64,000 nt of DNA from Ignelater luminosus. Taxonomy: Eukaryota > Arthropoda > Insecta > Coleoptera > Elateridae. Both the position numbers and the translations under genes were made by a program. Within the stretch, counting starts at the first letter, position 1, and every line of letters starts with the position of its first letter. Shown piece by piece: positions 24,661-36,734 of the stretch. The stretch lies in NCBI GenBank assembly GCA_011009095.1, contig VTPC01091287.1, positions 87,073 through 151,072 on the forward strand, read 5' to 3'. The notes beneath the pieces were generated by a model. It had not been told where the DNA came from. It saw nothing but the letters and a program-made list of their open reading frames with translations, and ran no database searches.

Positions 24661-24684
24661 TCTCTCTCTCTCTCTCTCTCTCTT
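24661..24684. repeat. (TC)n microsatellite, second copy
   Basis: Pure TC run of 12 units, allelic or paralogous to 20886-20919. Confidence 0.95.
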
Positions 24685-24783
24685 TCTTTCATAATTTTTA
24701 GTTTAATTTTCGACTTTGTGAATTCGATCTTCGTGAATTAATATATTTGACTGATAGAAACCTAATTCGCTGCGTTAGTTTCT

Positions 24784-24995
24784 AGGCCAGGAAAATTAGA
24801 ATTCTAGAGCAAAAAAATTAAAGAAAAGCTGGAAATCGTTTTAATCGCTTTTATATACATTAGAAAAAATATGTTTTGCCCCTACTTTCTAACGCCGCTT
24901 GAGGTAGGGTGTTGAAAAAACCGAAAAATTCTGGGACTTTTTTCAGTTTTCTTAAAGTACAGCCAAAACTGAACTAGTAGTAAAAAATCTCACTA
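24784..24995. repeat. Left inner inverted repeat enclosing the PIN-like gene
   Basis: Begins AGGCCAGGAAAATTAG and pairs with the complement of 26783-27009 over about 212 bp. Shared blocks include GTAGGGTGTTGAAAAAACCG against its partner near 26870. Confidence 0.8.
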
Positions 24996-25109
24996 GAACA
25001 ATATTATAAAGCATAGAATTCTGCGTCAATTGACTACCTAGTTGTTAGATTTTGATCATCGGGTATAGCAAAAAGATAAAGGTTAAATTCAAGTAGCCTA
25101 AAAGATGCA

Positions 25110-26400
25110 GTGTTAGTGATTGCTGGCGGTTTCCTGCTCCATTGAATCTCGTGGCAAAGTGGAGACATTTTCTGCCATAATTGACAAATACATCAAGTAT
25201 GAGAAATAGCATCATGGAGATAAGGCATTAGTGGTCTTTGATGGCTATCTTCACCAGAATGATAAGAGCATTAAATCTGCTGAACGTGAACGTAGAAGGA
25301 GGAAGTGCTCATCAGTATTTGTAGTTTTTGACGGAACTATGCCTGCTACGAGCGATTTCTTTCAAATGAGCGTAATACTTGACTCATCACAATGCTGATT
25401 GAGGGACTATTAGCGCAAAACTTTGAAGTAGTGCAAGCTGTTGAGAATGCTGATTCCACCATCATTAGTAAAGTTTTTCAACTTGGTTGGCAATCTGGAA
25501 CTTCTGTGATCTTTGTTGGGAAAGATGTGGATCTTCTCATACTTTTGACAGCGGCAGTTTCCTCTAAAACATATGTGCTGAAGCCAGGAAAAGGCAAACA
25601 AGCTAACATGTTTTATAGTCCGCTGGGTTTCAAATATCCGGATAAGGTAAAAAAAAACGTTCCTATTTTTACATGCTTTAGTGGCTGTAATTCTACATTA
25701 ACGATGTTTAGGGAAGGAAAATTGAAATTCGTCAAAACCCCAGAAAAATATATCCACTTGCAGGAAGCTCTGACTATCTTTAGCAAGCCTGATGTTTACC
25801 CAAAATGAAGTTGGCAGGACAGGTCAGCAGTTCATTGCTGCTTTATACAATGGTTCTTAAAAAATGTCATTGAATGAAATTCAATATGATATATTCAGTA
25901 CTGCTTTTATGAAAAAAGATTCAATCTTGCGAGCCTATTTCCGACTGAGGCAGTAGTACGCCATGATTCTCATCGAACCCACCTGCAAATTGAAATGTGG
26001 AAAGGTAACATCTTGGACTCTCTAATTTGGGGTTGGAAGACCACGAAACACGGCCTGCTCCCATTGACTACTGATAAAGCCACAGCACCAAAAGAACTTA
26101 TTAATTCTATGTTCTGCAAGTGCACAAAATGGGGAATTGAATCCGCAAGAGCAATAGTATGAAATGTACAAACGTTTGCAAAGGGTGTAAAGGCCAGTCA
26201 TGCAAAAACTCCCCCAAAAACTCACGAACTGTGCCCCAATAGATGATGAATCAGAAGCCATATTGGCAATTCAAAAAGGTATTAAAGTTGTTGAAGAGGA
26301 AGAAGCAGACGAGGAAGTATCTTGTAAACCTCCGCTAAAGAATATCAAACCAAACCAAACATGTTTAAAAAAAACACATGATGGAATTCTCATTCGTTAA
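25110..26400 (+). pseudogene. PIN/FEN1-like nuclease-family gene, second copy, broken
   Basis: Same gene as at 21340-22614, with differences. The frames give FSAIIDKYIKY, GDKALVVFDGYLHQNDKS, SAERERRRRKCSSVF, then from 25392 MLIEGLLAQNFEVVQAVENA, VGKDVDLLILLTA and FTCFSGCNSTLTMF. A one-base change near 25795 shifts the frame. The tail keeps CTNVCKGCKGQSCKNSP, a cysteine-rich motif more complete than in the first copy. Stops at KYEK-stop and near 26158 show that it is not functional. The N-terminal start is not clear. Confidence 0.72.
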
Positions 26401-26782
26401 GTGAGTTCTATAAAAATATCTTCTTCGTAAGTTCATTTTCTGTTTAATTTAATATTATCTTCATAAAATATAATTTGTTATACCATAACTATTGTCTGCA
26501 TGAGCTTTACACCTATTGGTTAGGGGTCCAGCACGCTGTCTCTTTTTGTTTAATTAATGTTTTAAATGAATAAGTTTTTTTGCAAACATATTTTCTTGTG
26601 TCCTCAAATTATGAACAATTAATTATAATCATAAATCAGTAAGGTCACTCCAAGTAGAAAAGAGAATTTTTGGATAAAAATAGGAAATTTTCATCGCGAT
26701 CTTTTTCCTACACCTGATGATCAAGATTTAACAACTACGTACCTAATCAACGCAGAATTTCATGCTTATAATATCGTCGGAG

Positions 26783-27009
26783 TGAAATTTTTTACTACAA
26801 GTGCGGTTTTGGCTGTACTTCAAGAAAACTGAAAGAATTTCAGAATTCCCGAAATTCTTCGGTTTTATCAACACCCTATCTCAAGCGGGGTTAGAAAATA
26901 TAGGCAAAACATTTTCATTTTTTCATGAAAATAAAAGTGATTAAAGCGATTCCCAGCTTTCCTCTATTTTTTTCGCTCTAGGTTCGTTTTTTGACTAATT
27001 TCCCTGGCC
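26783..27009. repeat. Right inner inverted repeat
   Basis: Complement of 24784-24995, ending AATTTCCCTGGCCT. The first copy of the element breaks off within its start at the gap. Confidence 0.8.
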
Positions 27010-27125
27010 TATTCTGTACTTCCCTTTTTGTAAATGTAAATCGGAAAAATGCAACAGACTAAGCTTGGAAAGAAAGATGCCCCCCCCCCCCAAATGTCTT
27101 CCCTGGATCCGTCCCTGTATACACC

Positions 27126-29589
27126 TAATAGTTTATATATGTTATGCCAACAGTTTGAATGAAATTTTCGTTCTACCAATATGAATCCAAAAAAAAGATT
27201 GTTAAATTCATCCATAAAGATCTTCATAATGGAAACCGTGAAACATTTCTTCTGCGCTTTTTATCAAATCTCAATCAAATTTTCGTTCTATCAACGTGGA
27301 TCGAGGAAAATCATGAAACACTGCTTGTGCGCTTTCTATCATACGGCAACAACTACTACAAGTTAATGTGGCTAATTGCCTATACTGTAGGCGTTTAAAA
27401 ATTTTAAAATATATCTTTCAAATTTTTATAAAATCTCAAGAGTTTATTATAGGTCTGTATACTACAAACACACATGTGCATCTGGTTCATGTAATTAGCC
27501 ATTAAATCTTTCATAAGAAACTGAAAGATTTATTTAATCCAAAGTTGTTATTACACATTTAATTACATGCAGCTGGATTTTGTTATTGATTTATGAATTT
27601 GGAACATTGTTCATGCCTTTAACATTTAATGTAGTACATACCCTAATAAGTAAAATTTCTCTCTATAGGGAAAGCTAAATTTTCTGTATGTTTGCTTCGT
27701 CGTCTGAAATTTTAAACTGCAAAGTTTTGTTGAGACTTAATGAAAATTAATAACCAACTAGGGAAAAGGCACATTTGAAAACCTTTTTCTAAGAAGAATT
27801 TTAAACAGATAAAGGCATAATAATTAGATAAATGTACCGTCTATAAATATTATTATTCTTTTAATTTATCACATACACATATAGTAGTATGTAAATACAT
27901 AGATGTCTCAGTTTCAAAGAAAATATAAAGTACAATACTAAAAGGTAGAAAAAATTCATGATTACGAGTATCTCAAAATTAGGAAATAAAGACAAAATGG
28001 AAAGTTATATTTGAACCATTTAGGGCCATATTCATATCTGTATCAGTAAACCTTATTAAACAAATAATAATTTTTTATTTTCTTTACGGATAGTCTTTCT
28101 ATCCTTAATAATAGTTGCAATAAATACACTGACTTCTAAAAAGTCTTTGACTTCATTGATAATTTTATATTCTAACAAAGAAATTATATACTGTATAAGT
28201 ACAAAAGTTTGGAATAAGTTTAATGATTAGGCTCAGGCTTTTTGTCTCTTATTTTTGTTCTAGGACTTTAAAGTCAGATTTGGGAATAATACTTCTGTTC
28301 CACTCAGGTGTTTCTCTGGGTTCGAATTTGGAATCCTTATTATTGATAATCATCAGACTTCGTTTATTGGATGTACTCATGAATAACATCTTTGAATTGA
28401 ATTTATTGATATCTTCACAGAAGTATTATAAAGTCTTAATAGATTATTTCTTCATTCATGTCTCTTCTTTTTACTCTATCCCGGCACATGCTTAAAGTAC
28501 AGTTTTCCAAACTGGCTAGCTTTCAACTAGGACTACATAACTAGTAAGAATGAAAGCTGCCTTTGGAACAAATACTGGAGCAGAGCAAAAAGAAGAAGTT
28601 CCAATTTTATACAACAACTTGCATATATATATATATATATATATATTTCCATTATTATCTTATCAATTAACATAACTACCAATACTACTGTTGACCTAGA
28701 ATTGCAATGGTTTTTAAATTTGTCTTGAGTCCTGCAGGGTATGTAAATAAATAAATAATTACCAATATTGCTTTGAATTTAAAAAAATAAATACAAAACT
28801 AGCAAGTACGAAATATCAAACCCTTGAAATTAAACTTATCATTAGGAGTTTTTCTATTTAATTCTTTACTTGGGCTAAAAAGTTTTTACTCGACCCTCCT
28901 TCTAAATGAAATCTTTGAAAGCTGCATTACATTAAATGTGAAAAACCAGTTCAGTTGTTTCTTGAAGATTTCAACTTTTGGAACTTAATATTTCTTAATG
29001 TCGCAATTTAGGTTTCAACCGTGTTAAATTCAAATTAGATTTCAACATTTGCCTTTTAGAAATCTGCTTCTTGTTTCTTATCGCACCTAACTAATTTTGG
29101 CTCTCTTCTTTTACTTCTGAGACAGCCCCTTATTATGATAATAGTAGAATTAAATAAGTTTCTGACAAAGAAACATACAGGGGTGTAACGATAACTTTAT
29201 TAAAATAACTGCCTACTAGTAACATCATATTATCTAAGGATGCAATACAAAAGTACTGAAACACACATCTACAGAAATAAGAAACTTATAAAGACGCACA
29301 AACATACGTATCAGAAAACAGTTCAAGACAGAGATAGCACAGTTTTTCCATACTGACTCCATTGATGATACACACTGAAAAATAAACAAAAGTTAGTTTC
29401 GTTGGAGGGTAGATTAACGTACAGAAGATGTGAACTTCAAAAGACAGCAAACTACTAGCAACTAAATAAAAAGTCAAGTAATGAGATGGAAAAACCTACA
29501 GTGCCAGCAAGAGATGGTGTTTAAAATTTCTAGTCTACAATATAGGGCAACAACACACGTCAAAAGCAGACTGTCGTATGAACCCAATA
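27126..29589. other. Flank of the transposon, weak tandem repeat, otherwise empty
   Basis: 27158-27350 holds two imperfect copies of a unit that begins AAATTTTCGTTCTA-CAA and ends GCGCTTT-TATCA, about 115 and 75 bp long. The rest has no recognised gene. Confidence 0.45.
28623..28646. repeat. (TA)n microsatellite
   Basis: Pure AT run of 12 units. Confidence 0.95.
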
Positions 29590-31230
29590 CGATGAAAAGA
29601 TTATAAAAGATATGAATGAAACGACCTTAAAAGAAATAGAGCCTAAAGAAGTGATCGCAGTATACGGAAGTGGAAAGCATTAGTTGTGACTGAAATGCCA
29701 TATTACTTTTATAACCTATAAAATGGCTAAAATGGTTTCACAAGGATAACCATCAGAAGTAACAAAAACAGATACTGAAGAAAACCTGTCTCTGCCTAAA
29801 AACTAGAATACTAGCAAATTGCAGGCCTATTTCCTGTCTCCCGATCATTTAATATAATATTTATTATTTACCGGATACCACCAATAAAATCATGTATAAA
29901 CAATGTGGAAGTAAGAACAATATAGTGGAATAAACTAAAGAGTGTAAGCGCAGAAGTGTGTATGTATGTTCTCTTTTATTAGCACCAATATTTACCATCA
30001 ATATAAACACCGACTACACTAAAAGGTTGCTTGCTCACCATGCTGTCCATCTTGGAATATTTTATTTTAAACAGACCCACTAAAACGATCGCAGCAAATG
30101 GAAATAATATACTACCATGCAATAAATGCCAAAAGAGCACTTTTTGCACTCATGTAATTATAAACCGAGTCGCCAAGCAAGATCTACAACTTTCTCATTC
30201 ATACAAAAAATTGCTCTTTTGGCATGTATTGCATACGCTATTTTTTCTACGCCCATGTCAAAAAGATTTTTTGGATACGGTCAAAAGCGATCTTTCTAAG
30301 ATTAATGCCCAAAAGTAATTATTTTGAGCAACAGTGTGCAAGAATATTACTTTTGGGCACTAGTGGATCACTTTTGACACCAAAGACTATCAAGAACCGT
30401 TGCTTTTAGCATGAGGAATATCCTCAACAGTGTTAATTCGGATTTGATGGAATTTAATGGATTGTGATAGACTATTAACAAATATGACACTAAGAATCAA
30501 AAAACGTTTCTGTCGTATTTTAAAAATATGAAATATCTAGATTTAACAAGTCTTGTGTAATTCAGATACGTAAATTTAAGCTATCATTACTTGACTTTTT
30601 ACATATAGTTAGATTACTAATTTTTGCTACCAGAGATTATTGGATACAACATTATTCACTCTTAGATTCTTAAATCTTTAATTTCTAAAAGTTCTGATTT
30701 TTGCAATCAACTATATAAAAGACTTGCGAAAAGATAAAACAATGTATACCTATAATCTAAAATGGTTCATACTTTCACGGCCACAGCTCTTACGGTTATG
30801 GGTTTTTGTTGCCAGCCTGAATTACATTATGCCCATTCATTGTTGAGCAATATCCTATATAAAAGTAACTTGGAATTTAATACACACGATGGTAATCAAA
30901 AGAGAGAACACACGCGCGCCTACAGGGACGATCTTAAGCTGTAGGTTGCTAGTAATGTGGAATTACCACTGCTGTAGAAGACGAATGAAGAATTCAGTTT
31001 GATACCAGAATGCAGTTTGGAATTGACAAGCACAAGTTGTTATGTTGAAAACAGGAATATAATAACAGCAGCTAATAAATTCCAAACCTGAAGGTAGACA
31101 AATCATACAGAACCTAAATGAACGAATAACTACAATATGCCTGTAGATTGAATTCCCGAGTCTAAGAAGTTAAAATAATAAAATCCTATATAGGTACACC
31201 AGATCATAGAATTACCAACTCTGATATAAT
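29590..31230 (+). pseudogene. Decayed LINE, reverse transcriptase relic
   Basis: Scattered plus-strand pieces follow the order of a LINE reverse transcriptase. TRILANCRPISCLP (about 29805) matches the NYRPITCLP motif, followed by TNKIMYKQCGSKNN. LLSNILYKSNLEFNTHDGN (about 30842) leads to HTRAYRDDLKL (about 30910), the position of the catalytic Y-x-DD. VASNVELPLL, NEEFSLIPECSLE and FGIDKHKLLC (about 31010) then follow, as in the FGLDKC motif of this LINE type. Stops and frameshifts are frequent. The middle (about 30000-30400) is unrelated and contains two hairpins. Confidence 0.6.
30112..30382. repeat. Two neighbouring hairpin-forming inverted repeats
   Basis: Hairpin one pairs ATGCAATAAATGCCAAAAGA (about 30117) with its near-complement ending TTTTGGCATGTATTGCAT (about 30232), with a loop of about 75 nt. 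Hairpin two pairs GGTCAAAAGCGATC and ATGCCCAAAAGTAAT (30279-30320) with ATTACTTTTGGGCA and GATCACTTTTGACA (30344-30379). The two stems share the CCAAAAG motif. Their origin is unknown. Confidence 0.7.
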
Positions 31231-31299
31231 AAATAGCTGGTCAGGCACTTCTACCAATTGAACAAGGATTGTGTTGACAAATTAGCTTTTTTTTTTATT

Positions 31300-32170
31300 T
31301 TACAATTTACTCTTGATACTTAGAGTAAAAAGTAAATGTGATACATGATAAGTAACGTGATTAGAAAAGTCATCCATTGACGACACTCTTGCTATTTCGT
31401 GGAAGGTAGGTGAACCGTGGATTAGATATCTGCTATTTGGGGTAACGTTGGTAATATAGTATTGAGAGTCTCTGGATGTCATAAGTGATAAATGGGATTT
31501 TTAAATCGTTGTGTATGGTAAAGTTGCTGACATACCATGGTGCGTTGGTAATTGCTCTTAATACTTTCGATTAGAATCTTCGGAGGATCTTGGTATTTAA
31601 GGGTTTAGTACAACCCCATAATTGTATGCCAAATGTCCATATGGGCTTTAGTATACACTTATACAGCAGACGCTTGTTGTCCAGCGATAAATTAATTTCT
31701 CTTCCTAGTAACCAAAACATTTCCCTTAGTTTGAAGTTTAATTGTTGTTTCTTCATCTTGATGCGCTTCTGTCATGTCAATTCTGGGTCAAGATGTAAGC
31801 TCAGATACTTTACTTCAATTTGCGCCGGTATTGGTACGTTGTTCATAGTAACTGGTAGGCAAATTGCGCGTTGGATTGTAAATGTTATGTGTGCTAATTT
31901 TGTTTGGTTTATCTTAATTTTCCAGGTATTGAAGTAGGGCTGGAATAAGTTTAAATGGCTTTGCAGTAACTGCGCAGCTAGAGCTGAATTAAGATCTACT
32001 GCCAGTAATGCCGTATCATTTGCAAAAGTTGCTATAACGGTATTGTCAGTTGTAGGTAGATCTGTGGTAAATATTCACTATAACAGTGGTCCCAACACAC
32101 TTCCCTGTGGAACACCTGAAGTCACTTGACAATTAGAAAATGAATTATTGTACTTTATTTGAAAGAGATG
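31300..32170 (-). pseudogene. Jockey-type LINE, 3' part of the reverse transcriptase, decayed
   Basis: Reading from 32155 downward gives FSNCQVTSGVPQGSVLGPLL, then IATFANDTALLA at the catalytic site (about 32025), LAAQLLQSHLNLFQ, KINQTKLAHITFT and VKYLSLHLDPELT. The frame continues with LNFKLREMFWLLGREINLSL and LYKCILKPIWTFGIQLWGC, the classic jockey signature. The catalytic motif reads F-A-N-D where F/Y-A-D-D is expected, so one metal-binding Asp is lost. Several stops interrupt it. The 5' end is missing and the copy probably began as a truncated insertion. Confidence 0.82.
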
Positions 32171-35100
32171 TATGACTTCAGAAGTAGAAAGTATGGGCTA
32201 GAAAGACTGACAGATTAGTGTATTAAATGATTCAAAAATCTGTTTAACAAGTTTTTATTAGAATGAAGCAGAAGAATAAAGACTGTGTAATTCCTTAGAA
32301 TATATCTATAACAAAAATACAAACAAACACGGACACGTGCAGAAGGTATGGCACCGTATTGGAAACCATCTAGCAGCTCAGAATGTGCTAACTTTGTTGG
32401 TAATTAGAAACATTTACATTATCTCTATAAATGATGTAAGGAAAACTACCATTAATAAAATAAATGATTGTTCGTTCTTTCTGGAAATTGTTTGATCACA
32501 TGTGTTTTGGCCTAACTCGGTAGGTACATGGCAAACACCATACTTTAATTTATCTTGTAAGCTAGATTCTGTAATCTTATTAGCCTACTTATTTGATATT
32601 TTTTCAAAAACAAAGCCTTTATACAACAGATATTAGTTTTCTGGTTCGTATGATGAAACAAGTACATTGGCAATTTGTGTTTGCAATTTTGATATCATAA
32701 AGAACGCTGCTGTACCCAAAGCTTTAGAAACATTTAAGGGGCACTGTAAAATCCGGCATATTGTAACACAAGAAGCAATATTTTTATATTTTACAAAAGT
32801 GTTTCTAAATTCTTTGGTATTGTCTCAGGCAAGAGTTACTCTTTTCTTTAATATGAAAACAAAAATTATTACACGTAGGAATCTGAAACATGCTCGTAAT
32901 AGCATAAAAATGCAGCGCACTAATCATTTTAGGAGTTCCCCCGTATCGTATATATATTTTAAATTACCAGAAATACCAATATTGATAGTATATCTCTTAT
33001 TCATTTATTTAAACTTGTACCCTTATTGGTCAGAGTTCACACATTTGCTGATATTATCATCATAATTAGGAAATATTCTTTTTATGTTAGAGGCACCTAA
33101 TACTGCGAGACAAATCACTAATAACTAAAAGTGCAAAAGATTTCTAAAAACTCACTTATTAATAAAAATTTATTTCATAATGGGAAGTACATTTGTGAGA
33201 AATACTAGTTGACAACGAAATATAACAATTAGTTTGCATTAATAGTGCATTATATGGGATTTTTAAGGTAATTGATGTTATTTAACCATTATTAACACTA
33301 ATTATTATTATTATTCAACGTTTAAAAGTTTGTGAAATCTCATTAACATTTATGTGTAAACTGATTTGTTTATTTTTTTGTTTACAAATACTAGAGAAAA
33401 GAATCATTTTTGAAATCCCTACGATTCCTAGCAAATTGTTAAATATATTTCAGTTTCTAAAGTTTAATAAATAATAATACAAACAAATTTCTCAGAAACG
33501 ATAAACATAATTATCATTTTCTGTTGAGAAATATCTAGTCTATATTCTTCACAATAATTTAAGTAATGAAAAATTGCCGAGTTAACAATCAATTAATGGC
33601 AATTAGGAAAATTTGTTATGTTTGGAAAATTTCTGTATTATTTTATTGTTTTAAATTCATAAATTTGTTTTTGTCATCCATAAATGTATGCTAGTGCACT
33701 CTCATTACTCACAAAGTCATAACCTATCTACCCACATATTTACGTTTAAATTCCATTTGCACAGTGTGGTTTTTCTTTGTTTATTTACATGTTTTATTCA
33801 TTAGATTGTTATATTCAAGAAATACTGATTATTGTGAATCATAGATGATTACTTTTTAATTTTAACATGAATGAATAATTTTTTGCCTTAATCTTCATTC
33901 AGAAAAAAATTAAAAATCATCTTCAGATCTTTTTTGTATACCTACTATTAGCTTATTAAATTATTTGTAGGTGTAGAAAATTGAATCCTTAGAAACAGAC
34001 TTGGGATTATAAAAAATTTAGCATTTTGCAATTTTTGACATAGTACACAATTAAGCGTCGTTTCCCAAATGCTTTGTCATATTTAAATTCAGAAATAAAC
34101 GTTTGTTTTGGTCGTAATTTTGCAGTTACAGATATCTTCTTTTTAAAATAATTTTAAACATTTTCTTTTAAAATGTTTTTGTTCCCTTTGCTAATCTTTA
34201 CAGCTAAATACTATTTAGGAAGAATGCGAATGGAGACTGTGAGCAGGATACTAACTGAAGTACTCTTTCTATTGGCTTACCTCGCGTTAGGTTTTCCCTT
34301 AAATCGTCTCAAAAATATCAAGTGTTGTTTCAAAATTCAGTTCAGTTGGAGATTTCTTAAATATTTTAGTGTTGCTGTTTGAGATTGACTTATACAGGTT
34401 TTCTTTTAGATGATCAAACAGAACATTTACAATGAAATAAGGAGTTTTGAATATGTCTACCTACACTCAATGGTAAAATTCTGAAGTTTGGGTAATCTCA
34501 GTACTCAGAGTAATTTCTCAGTGCTTTCCTTTAATTCCAGAACAGAAAGCCTTTATCTCAACAAATATGTATCAGTCTCGATATCGAGATCGTAAAAACT
34601 GTAGGATGGGCAGTTGATCAAAGTTGCTTAGTAATATGCCAAAAAAACCCAAAGTATATGGTACAGTTTCCAAAACTTTTCAAAAGAGGTCTAGAATTTT
34701 TGGTTTATGTTTTTCTTCATTTGTTCGCTTGCCTTTGAAAGTGTACAGATACGAATTGCAGTTTTAACCTTTTATTATCAACTGCACTCTATCAACAGAT
34801 CTTTGATGCGATGTCTCACCTTTGTACAATCATAAACAGTCAACCTTGATTATCTTATTCCAACTTTACCTTTTATCCCAGAACTAGACGCTTTGCTTTT
34901 CAGTTAGAGTTTTAAGACCAAATCTACAAAAATATTATCTTATCTATCAATCTTTGAAGCAGTTAAATACCGCTTTGTATAATAGTGCGCAAAAGAGACT
35001 ATACAAGTATATCATTCCAGTAAAAGATTAGCACATTAGTTTATTATATTTTACGTCTCTGCCTAAAATAAAAAAAGGCTATTGTGCATTTCTTACTGCT

Positions 35101-36734
35101 TAGAATTAAAGCAATACGGTTTTACAGAATGTATCTTTAATAACATTATGCAATAATAAATTTCTCTGACTGTATAAATCTGCAACTGGAATCGCACCAA
35201 GCAGGTTCATAAAGTGCTTAAACCTTCCGTAGACGTGGTGGATTATTAAACTTACATAGGTTAGAACAAACCAGGTAATTAATGAAGAAAAGAAAAGGCA
35301 ATGTTTGAGCTCCTGCACGAAACCTACCGCAGAAAAGTGTTTTTAGAAAATTTGGAAATCAGTGCAAACTACTTGTATATTGCTTGTAGTGTGATATTTA
35401 GTATTATGTCAGTAAAGTGGTTAAACTTCAATTTTGTTTCGGGTTTTCTACACAGTGACCCTGAAAGGGTTCTTAAAATATTAAAGGAATCAAGAATTTC
35501 TGATTTACTACCCACTTTACGCAGTTAGCTGTGCCAGAAGAAATTTAGGTACTATCAGTCTGGTCCATACCGGCTAGCATTCTTCAATATGCTATTTTTT
35601 TGCATGAGCAGGGACTAAGCAGATTTGAGCCAGAGAGTAGTCTACAAAAAAGAAAATGAATGCTTTAGGGACTTAGAACTATAATTTTTTTTTTCTAAAG
35701 GTTCAGGTGGGTGTGAAACTGAAGAAATTCCCTGCCTTTATTTGTGTTGTCCAAAGAAAACTAACTGGACCGAGCTTCTAATATCATAAACTGACTCTAC
35801 AATGGATCTCTAACCCATTAATTGTAGAAATGTCCAAGGCATCGTTATAACCATCATAGGGCAGAAGGTCATTTCCTAGAGATTTTCTATAACCTAAAAT
35901 AACCACCATTTTAATAAACACGTTGGCGTTATATTCCGCTTTTATGTACCTCGTTAATTTTATGATAAAAAGTGAGTTTGATTTGGTTACCGTTCGAATA
36001 ATAGTTTACAAGATCAAGTCGAGAATGTACCGATTTGAGTCTTAGTCTCGATCGTTTTACGTTTTCCAGGTACTAGTATTGGTCTTGGTCTTGAACTCAG
36101 AGCCAAAATCAAGCTGTAGGATGTCTTCGTCCTGCTGTCAAGATCGGTCCTGCCTATCAGTTGCTGTTTTTGATATCTGAACTTGCGAATAGAGTTCTTT
36201 TTTATCAACTTGTTCCCTCCAGCTCTCTGCCCTGCTAAGAGAAAAGGTCGTATCTGCAAAATTATAGTTTTGAGATATTCAGCAATTTGTATATTTAAAG
36301 ATGACATGCTGCTAATTGCGATTTTACAAAAGATTATTTCGGCATGTTTTTGCATTTTCTTTATTTTAAAGATCTAGATGTTGAAAAATGTACTGCACTT
36401 TTTTTTAAATTAATCCCATACGACATTTTTGATTGGTAATGTAAGGTTACCCTACTAAGCTTTACTGTCGTATCTACAGATAAATAACTTTTATAAACAT
36501 TTTGATATAAAAGAGTTTATTGAACAACAGGAATTTAAAAAGTACTCTGTAATAATTTTCAACAAACTGTATAAAAGTTAGAAAACACTGTTAATAAAGG
36601 ATATAAGTGTACTAACAATGCCATACACAAAAATAATGCATAACATTCTATTTATTTATTTAATTGTTACAAAACTTTGGTTCTGCTAGCCACTTTTTGT
36701 TATATAGAAAATCGTCAAAACAAAACTATTTATG
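32171..36734. other. Gene-free AT-rich stretch
   Basis: No gene supported. The frames at 32667-33065, 35301-35528 and 36014-36355 are the longest. They show no known domain, no splice-bounded structure and no similarity to the other repeats here. Confidence 0.45.

Larger units (their letters stand above)
19688..26798. repeat. Large direct duplicate around the 400-N gap
   Basis: 19688-22957 (3270 bp) and 23358-26798 (3441 bp) are the same sequence at high identity. They include about 165 bp of flank to the left of the transposon and the same TATACACC duplication. The first copy stops at the gap and the second starts at it. Copy 2 has 107 bp extra at 24221-24327 and about 50 bp extra near 26495, and the TC microsatellite differs in length. 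Unmerged alleles or contig ends are the simplest reading; a genuine tandem duplication remains possible. Confidence 0.85.
23524..27117 (+). mobile_element. 3.6-kb transposon with 8-bp target duplication carrying a PIN-like gene
   Basis: The left tip is CAGTGGTGGATCCAAGGGGG; the right tip, read inward, is CAGGGACGGATCCAGGG. Both carry a GGATCC core and a poly-G tract followed by GCATC. A perfect 8-bp duplication, TATACACC, flanks it at 23516-23523 and 27118-27125. The tips and duplication fit hAT-type elements. No hAT transposase is recognisable inside. The only coding relic is the PIN-like gene in the plus direction. A second pair of inverted repeats (24784-24995 and 26783-27009) encloses that gene. 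Confidence 0.85.

Noticed and set aside
28310-28340. GGGTTCGAATTTGG resembling a tRNA T-arm
   Set aside because: No matching acceptor, D or anticodon arms in the 70 bases upstream.
32667-33065. 132-codon open frame
   Set aside because: Long for chance in this composition but without a recognisable domain, splice-bounded structure or similarity elsewhere in the window.
35301-35528. 75-codon open frame with a plausible soluble-protein composition at its ends
   Set aside because: No family recognised, no flanking splice sites that extend it convincingly.
36014-36377. Overlapping frames on both strands with repeated SRPRP-like residues
   Set aside because: Low-complexity composition; no domain.
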